Below are positions 59,251 to 64,000 of a stretch of 64,000 bases of DNA, in pieces. Every line of letters starts with the position of its first letter. Positions within the stretch are counted from its first letter, which is position 1. This DNA is from Pythium myriotylum (Eukaryota > Oomycota > Peronosporomycetes > Pythiales > Pythiaceae): positions 1,550,001 through 1,614,000 of the forward strand of contig JALJCQ010000003.1 of the NCBI GenBank assembly GCA_023091665.1, given 5' to 3'. The notes beneath the pieces are model-generated. The model worked only from the letters and a program-made list of their open reading frames with translations, did no database searches and was not told the DNA's origin. A program made the translations under genes and the position numbers.

Positions 59251-60435
59251 TTAGCCAGCCGACGCGAGGGCTGCCTGGAGCGCCTTCTCGCGCTTGCCGC
59301 TCATGGTGACGCGGCGTCGCGCGTGGCGCTCGACGCTCCAGGGCATCTCCACGGGCGCGTACTGGTTGAGCGAGACGTAGTTCTGCGGCGCGCTGGGCTT
59401 GTCCTGGATGAAGTTCATGAGCAACTGGGCGACGCGCGACGACGTGTCGCTGAGCACGGCCGCGAGGATGCGGTTGAACTTGTCGATGCGGTACTTGATG
59501 AGCATCTCGCGCGTCGAGAAGAAGCTCGAGACGCCGCCGGGCGGCATGGGCGGAAGGATCGGGCGGTCGTCTCGGTCAAAGCACACTTCTTGGAACGGCA
59601 GATCCACGACGCCGTGCTGCGAGCTCCAGCGAGGCCGCGAGGGAGCTGGCACCGACGGCGCGCTGAACCTCGTGTCGTAGTCCTGGTGCGGGTCCTCGGG
59701 CGTGCGAGGCTCGCCGAACTCGTCGAGTCCGTGGAGCCGCATGCCCGTGAGCGAGTTGCGGCGCGAGTGGGTCGCGCCCTGGGGTCGCGTCGGCGACCAG
59801 AGCGGCGAGGTCTCGGGGCGAGCCGAAGAGAGCGACGTGCAGAGAAGAGACGAGGTCGAGAGCCCGAATGGAGCCGTGGGCTTGCGAGGCGCCGTGGGCG
59901 TGGACGTGCCTCGTCGCACGGCGCCCGTGAGCGGCATGCAGAGCGCGAGCTCTCGGTGGAACTCCTTGAAGTCGTTGTAGCGACGGCGGATGACGTAGCC
60001 CTCGAGCGGCATCTCCCAGGACTTGACCTCGAGTAGGTAATAGACGACGTTGTCCGAGCCGTAGATGTGGCCGACGACGACGACGCTCTCGTAGACCGTG
60101 CCCGAGGTGCTGCAGATGCTCAGTCGCGCGTCGCCGCCCGTGAGCGACGAGTCGCAGCGCAGCCGGTCGTGCTCTTCGGACGATTCGCGCTTCATCTCGA
60201 GCGAGAGAGTCGACGACGACGAGCCCGAGCCGGGCGCGGCCGACGACGGGGTCGACAGCGAAGGGGCGAGCGGCGGCGGCGTCGACACGCCGTAGAACGA
60301 GTCTGTGTCGTTGAGCGGGACGTAGTGTTCTTCGGGCATCGGCGCCATGGCTTGTGTTGACGTGGGCGAGTGGGAGTGTGGCGTGAGAGGGGAGCGGTCA
60401 AGCGCTAGCGGAGGTGCATACGCGAGCACGTCCAT
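59251..60435 (-). CDS. PX-domain protein with a large loop inside the domain
   Basis: A single exon of 394 residues; an in-frame ATG at 60348 is an alternative start. The N-terminal 100 residues are Ser/Pro-rich. The PX domain begins VYESVVVVGHIYGSDNVVYYLLEV and includes YVIRRRYNDFKEFHRELAL with the phosphoinositide-binding Arg/Tyr. An insertion of about 120 disordered residues (Ser/Pro/Thr-rich) comes before the PPK-type loop LPPMPPGGVSSFFS and the closing helices REMLIKYRIDKFNRILAAVLSDTSSRVAQLLMNFI. Likely binds PtdIns3P on endosomes (inference). The basic C-terminus VERHARRRVTMSGKREK is short. Confidence 0.82.
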   Translation of the reverse strand: MDVLAYAPPLALDRSPLTPHSHSPTSTQAMAPMPEEHYVPLNDTDSFYGVSTPPPLAPSLSTPSSAAPGSGSSSSTLSLEMKRESSEEHDRLRCDSSLTGGDARLSICSTSGTVYESVVVVGHIYGSDNVVYYLLEVKSWEMPLEGYVIRRRYNDFKEFHRELALCMPLTGAVRRGTSTPTAPRKPTAPFGLSTSSLLCTSLSSARPETSPLWSPTRPQGATHSRRNSLTGMRLHGLDEFGEPRTPEDPHQDYDTRFSAPSVPAPSRPRWSSQHGVVDLPFQEVCFDRDDRPILPPMPPGGVSSFFSTREMLIKYRIDKFNRILAAVLSDTSSRVAQLLMNFIQDKPSAPQNYVSLNQYAPVEMPWSVERHARRRVTMSGKREKALQAALASAG

Positions 60436-61337
60436 TCAAGCAAGGAGGCAACGTGGCAGCGTCTTGACGCTCGGCGGGACAGGGGGGCGCAGCCAAACCT
60501 ACGCCAGGGGATACACCCGCAGAAGAGGTGCGAGCACGAGCAAGACAACAGGAAACTGAGGCGCGCGCGAGCGATCTACGACGGGGGGGGCCAACAGACA
60601 GAGAGAGAGCGCGTGCGAACGATTCTCGATCGCGAGCTTCCGTCCAGCGTGGGAAGCTGGGGATGGGCCTGCGAAAACTAATACTGCTCCTCAGACCGAG
60701 CCAGCCATCGCGTGAGAATGCTGGTCGTGTTCTCCCACGAAATTTGCCTTTCTGCCAATGAGATCCCACAACACGTCATTCTACCCAATCAAATGTCGCA
60801 AACCAGAACGATATGGTGTCCCACTATCATTGAAGAGCGCAGGTGGCGACCTGCGAGACCCGATAGTTGCCGGCGCCTCGCGCCGCTTGCCACGGTAGTC
60901 AATCGAGAGGGCACTTCCCGACTGGGTCTGCTTTATGCTTGTACGTAGGCGGGCCAAAATATTCGCGCGAGATCCTCGTAGCTGCTCAGCAGTCGAAGGG
61001 GCGTCGACGCGCCGCCCGCGGGGCACCGGAAGTGCAGCGGCGGCAGACGAGCGGGCCCCTCCATGTCTATGACCGAGCAGCGGCGTTTCCCACCGACCCA
61101 GACGAGCGAGAGCGTCCTCGTGGTGACAGCTCAGCGCCATGGACGCACCGACCGATCACCCGCAGCTGCCCAATACCGCGGTAGCCAGCGCCTGGAAAGA
61201 AAAATGAGTCGGAACGGCGAGAATCTCAGTCGAGAGAGAGAGAGGGAGAGAGAGAGAGAGAGAGAGAGAACGAGAACGAGAAGAAAAGCGCGACCCTTTG
61301 CGATTCCGTGTCAAACGGGAAGCCAGTGCGGAGCCGC
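60436..61337. other. Intergenic with GA-rich tract
   Basis: A purine tract of GA and GAGG repeats lies at about 61231-61270. No gene recognised. Confidence 0.45.
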
Positions 61338-62997
61338 TCAGTAGAAGAACGTGTCACGCGTCGCGTGGCGCTCGAGCCCGCGGAAACGCGGCTCTTTGCC
61401 TGGCCACAAAAGAGAGTTGAGTACCGTACCGTACGCGAGAGAACGCAAGTTCAACCCAAGAGACCCACCGACTCGCCAGAGGTACGTGTCGAGCTGGTCG
61501 ATGGCGAGGCGGCCGCGAGAAGCCGAGACAATGCGATCGCATGCGACGACGGCGCTCGCGCGGATGTCGCACTCGAAATCGCCTAGTGGGTTCACAGAAT
61601 GAGTGCGGTGCTTCAGGATGGGGCGCGACGAAAATGGAAGAGCAGGTAGCGTACCGGCCGGAAGCTCTTCGCCTCGGTCGATGCGTTCGCCCAAGTCGGC
61701 GTCATACTGGGCAAAGGAAGCGGTGGTAAGAGCGAGCCTGCAATGAGCAAGAGCGAAGGCTCTCTTCTCACCTCCGTGATCCCCAGCGCGCGTAATACAC
61801 ACGGAAGCACCTGGAAGACAAGCAATCAACGGTGAGAAACCAGTTCGTGAAGCTGCATCACAGAAAAGTGTACGTTGTCAGTCAGTGCGGTGAGCTCCGA
61901 GATGTCCTCAAAATCGAAGCGTTCATCGCTGTCCTGTCTCCACCATCGCGTGAGAAAATCTCCGGGGATGAGTATTACGCAGTATGACGCAGAACAAACT
62001 ACTCACGCGGAATCGCCGGTAGAGAGAAGCGGCGACGAGCTGAGCGCGCTTCAAGAAAAAGACTTCGTGGCCATCGCGGCTCGTGCGGTGATCATCGAAT
62101 GCTGGGAACGTCGAGACGAGTTCCTCGACGAGGTGCACGGCACTGGGCTTGTCGCTCTCGCTTTTGCGAAGGTTTGCCATGACGAACGCGCCAAAGTCGT
62201 TCAACTGGAGCTGCTTCAACTTCTCTGCACTCTCGGTAACGACTTTGTGGATCATCTCGGCAAATGGTCGAAGAGGTCCCTACCATGCATGCACTGTGAG
62301 CAACAAGCCGTCATGCGGCAACCTCAGAGTCGTGTACCGGCTTGGAGACGTAGATTCCAGTCGACACTGCCTCTTCTCGGTCAAGAGGGATGCTGAAGTA
62401 GTCGGCAAGCACGTCGATGCTGATGTTGGAGAGGTAGTCGGCGTTGAATCGCGGGACCGAAATGTACATGCCGATGAGCCCGAACAGCTACACTCAAGCA
62501 TGCTGGTTGAGGTCATCCATAGCGCCCATACATTGCGCACTGCCTCGACTTACGATAGTCTCTGCAGCGCCCTGCACCAGAGTATAATCGTTAGTCGCAT
62601 CGCACTCGCAAAATTCCTCAGCAAGACGTGGCTTAGGAACGCACCCGATCGCAGAGCTTGTGCAGGTCCTTGCGGTAGCCGCTCCCAAAGTTGAGCATCG
62701 CATGGATAGCTGCATTGCACACATGTCAGAGCCTTTGTCTCCTCCATAGACCCTCTCTGTCGTAGCCGTGAAGGTCGGCAGCGTACTAAGGAAGTTGACT
62801 TCGTCTTCGAGCGATTTGAAGTTGAGCGGGAACCGCTGCGGCGCCGCGAGCTCCTCGTACTGCGCCCAGTCGAGCTCCTCCACGAACGCGGCCACGCGCT
62901 CGTCCTTGATGCGCACGGCGCAGTCGCTGTGCTGCAGCTGCGTCTCGCACGACTGCCGCACGCGCGCGAGCAGTGACGAGGTCGTCGCCGGCGCCAT
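61338..62997 (-). CDS. QNG1: Queuosine salvage nucleosidase, QNG1 (DUF2419)
   Basis: Ten exons (62997-62787, 62709-62645, 62571-62554, 62487-62338, 62279-62007, 61933-61874, 61810-61772, 61706-61655, 61582-61469, 61399-61338) all join in phase to 347 residues, the family length. Conserved stretches: LAAPQRFPLNFKSLEDEVNFLTIHAMLNFGSGYR, GAAETI, PLRPFAEMIHKVV, VELVSTFPAFDDH-like (ELVSTFPAF), FFLKRAQLVAASLYRRF, DFEDISELTALTDNVLP, YLWRVGKEPRF and RHATRDTFFY at the end. Family role: releases queuine from queuosine nucleotides so that cells lacking de novo synthesis can modify tRNA. One exon is only 18 nt. Divergent from frataxin. Confidence 0.93.
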
Positions 62998-63123
62998 GAG
63001 ATCTCGGATGCGTGTTCCTGGTGGTTTGGAGGATCAACGAGTCTCCGTTAAGTTCGATACGAACCTAGTAGCTGACCAGAAGCTCACCAACTCCGGCTGA
63101 AATCGAACATGTTCCGGTGAGCA
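62998..63123. promoter_or_regulatory. 126-bp divergent region between QNG1 and frataxin
   Basis: The start codons of the two genes are about 126 bp apart if the predicted frataxin first exon is right. A shared promoter is likely. No motif is claimed. Confidence 0.5.
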
Positions 63124-63901
63124 ATGATGCAGACGTGTGCACGCGCGACGCTACAGAGAGGTCGCTAACGGTTCTGCGCTGTTGCTTGTAGCTCTCTGGA
63201 GCGAGCGACTCGGACGGCGTCGGCTCTGGGGCTCGCGCCACGTGTCACGAGGTCCAAGTTCGCAGTGCCGGATGCCTCGACAGGGTCCGCCACAACGCAA
63301 AGGCGGCGACGATTGCGTCCGAAGCTCGCCAATGACAAGTTTGTTGACAAAAGAATAGAGGCTATGAGGACGGTACTCACCATTGTCGATGGCAGGTTCG
63401 ACGCGCTTACGACGCAGTTTTTCGACCGCGTGGAATTAGCGGTTGCGCCATTGTTGCCACCAACAAACGAGGACTTTGACGTGGATCGTTCAGCGAGTCA
63501 GCTCGTCTAAGCATGCATTCTCTCGACAACCAGAAGTCTGATGATGTGCACTGAACAGGGAACGTGCTCATGATCCGCACCGACGCACGGGAGTTTGAGA
63601 TCAAGGTGGTTCCGGCCAAACAGCAAATCCATTTCACATCACCAGTCAGTGTTGCTGGCACGCTGTGGCCAAATCAGTTGCCAGGTCTGAGAGATCTTTT
63701 TGCGTACAGATCTCTGGTCTCCGCAAATATGAGTGGAATGCGAAGACGCAGCGTTGGGAGGATGAGGTTTGAACATGAGGGATCCAGGCCTTTGCAGACA
63801 TGATGCTAAGGGGTGTGCTGCTGTAGACCGACTCGCACGACATCGAAGGACTCCTCACACGCGATCTCATGCGCATCTGCACGGGCATTCCAACGTTCTA
63901 G
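63124..63901 (+). CDS. FXN: Frataxin, mitochondrial iron-sulfur assembly protein
   Basis: Six exons (63124-63134, 63192-63338, 63396-63496, 63559-63644, 63710-63766, 63827-63901) join in phase to 158 residues. The first exon is only 11 nt and is the least certain. The N-terminus (ERATRTASALGLAPRVTRSK) is Arg-rich and acid-poor apart from one Glu, as a mitochondrial presequence. The frataxin fold follows: LANDKFDALTTQFFDRVE (helix 1), EDFDVDRSARNVLMIRT (acidic ridge and strand), REFEIKVVPAKQQIHFTSP, GLRKYEWNAKTQRWEDE, DSHDIEGLLTRDLM. Frataxin speeds sulfur transfer in the Fe-S cluster assembly complex. Introns are 57-65 nt. Confidence 0.85.
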
Positions 63902-64000
63902 ACGCACACGACATCGGCATTCAGTCTGATCCTATTACATTCTGATCTGACCTGGTGCTATCCCTGGTGGTGGCGTGACTTGCGGGTTGGTGATGGTACG
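63902..64000. other. Downstream flank of frataxin at the window end
   Basis: Only 99 bp remain and no feature is seen. Confidence 0.4.

Noticed and set aside
1..64000. CRISPR arrays, bacterial operons, rRNA or confident tRNA genes
   Set aside because: No regularly spaced repeats, Shine-Dalgarno-led gene strings or cloverleaf sequences were seen; the DNA is nuclear eukaryotic.

Overview
The window looks like nuclear DNA of an oomycete (stramenopile). Many short GT..AG introns (about 52-117 nt) can be placed by phase. The gene content also fits: degenerate SWIM-type Mutator-like transposases, secreted TSP1-repeat proteins, a plant-type MoeA-MogA fusion, a CxxC form of SelT, and compact housekeeping genes. 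I cannot name the species from sequence alone.

The window has two compartments. Positions 1 to about 20,500 are repeat-rich. They hold three decayed Mutator-like (MULE) transposase genes (1-1310, 3957-4848, 16468-19881), a broken ORF with chromodomain-like sequence, a 319-bp piggyBac-like MITE (5337-5655), and a minus-strand Copia element (5824-14260). The Copia element is split by a LINE (6517-9320, 18-bp target duplication) and by a deleted Gypsy element (11772-13879, 223/224-bp LTRs).

From 20,597 to the end the window is gene-dense. In order: an AASDH-like protein (AMP-binding/PCP/PQQ propeller); two minus-strand dual-specificity phosphatase genes, one with an altered catalytic loop; a secreted S28 peptidase; two tandem very cysteine-rich small proteins; a SelT homologue; a MoeA-MogA molybdenum cofactor fusion; eRF1; two orphan ORFs; a PH-domain gene; a gene-poor stretch with PH relics; mitochondrial ATP synthase gamma; an RS/RanBP2-finger protein; a second PH gene with coiled-coil repeats; a SAP30-like/PHD/winged-helix protein; a p23 co-chaperone; a Q-rich orphan; two TSP1-repeat secreted proteins flanking an NR2C2AP homologue; a GPI-anchored GMC oxidoreductase; a PX-domain protein; a ten-exon queuosine-salvage gene (QNG1/DUF2419); and frataxin.

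There is no operon-like logic, but there are local families (PH genes with relics, TSP1 genes, phosphatases, Cys-rich genes) that arose by tandem or inverted duplication, and several divergent pairs sharing short promoters. Exon coordinates were derived by hand from splice motifs plus phase and homology. They were not checked against transcripts.
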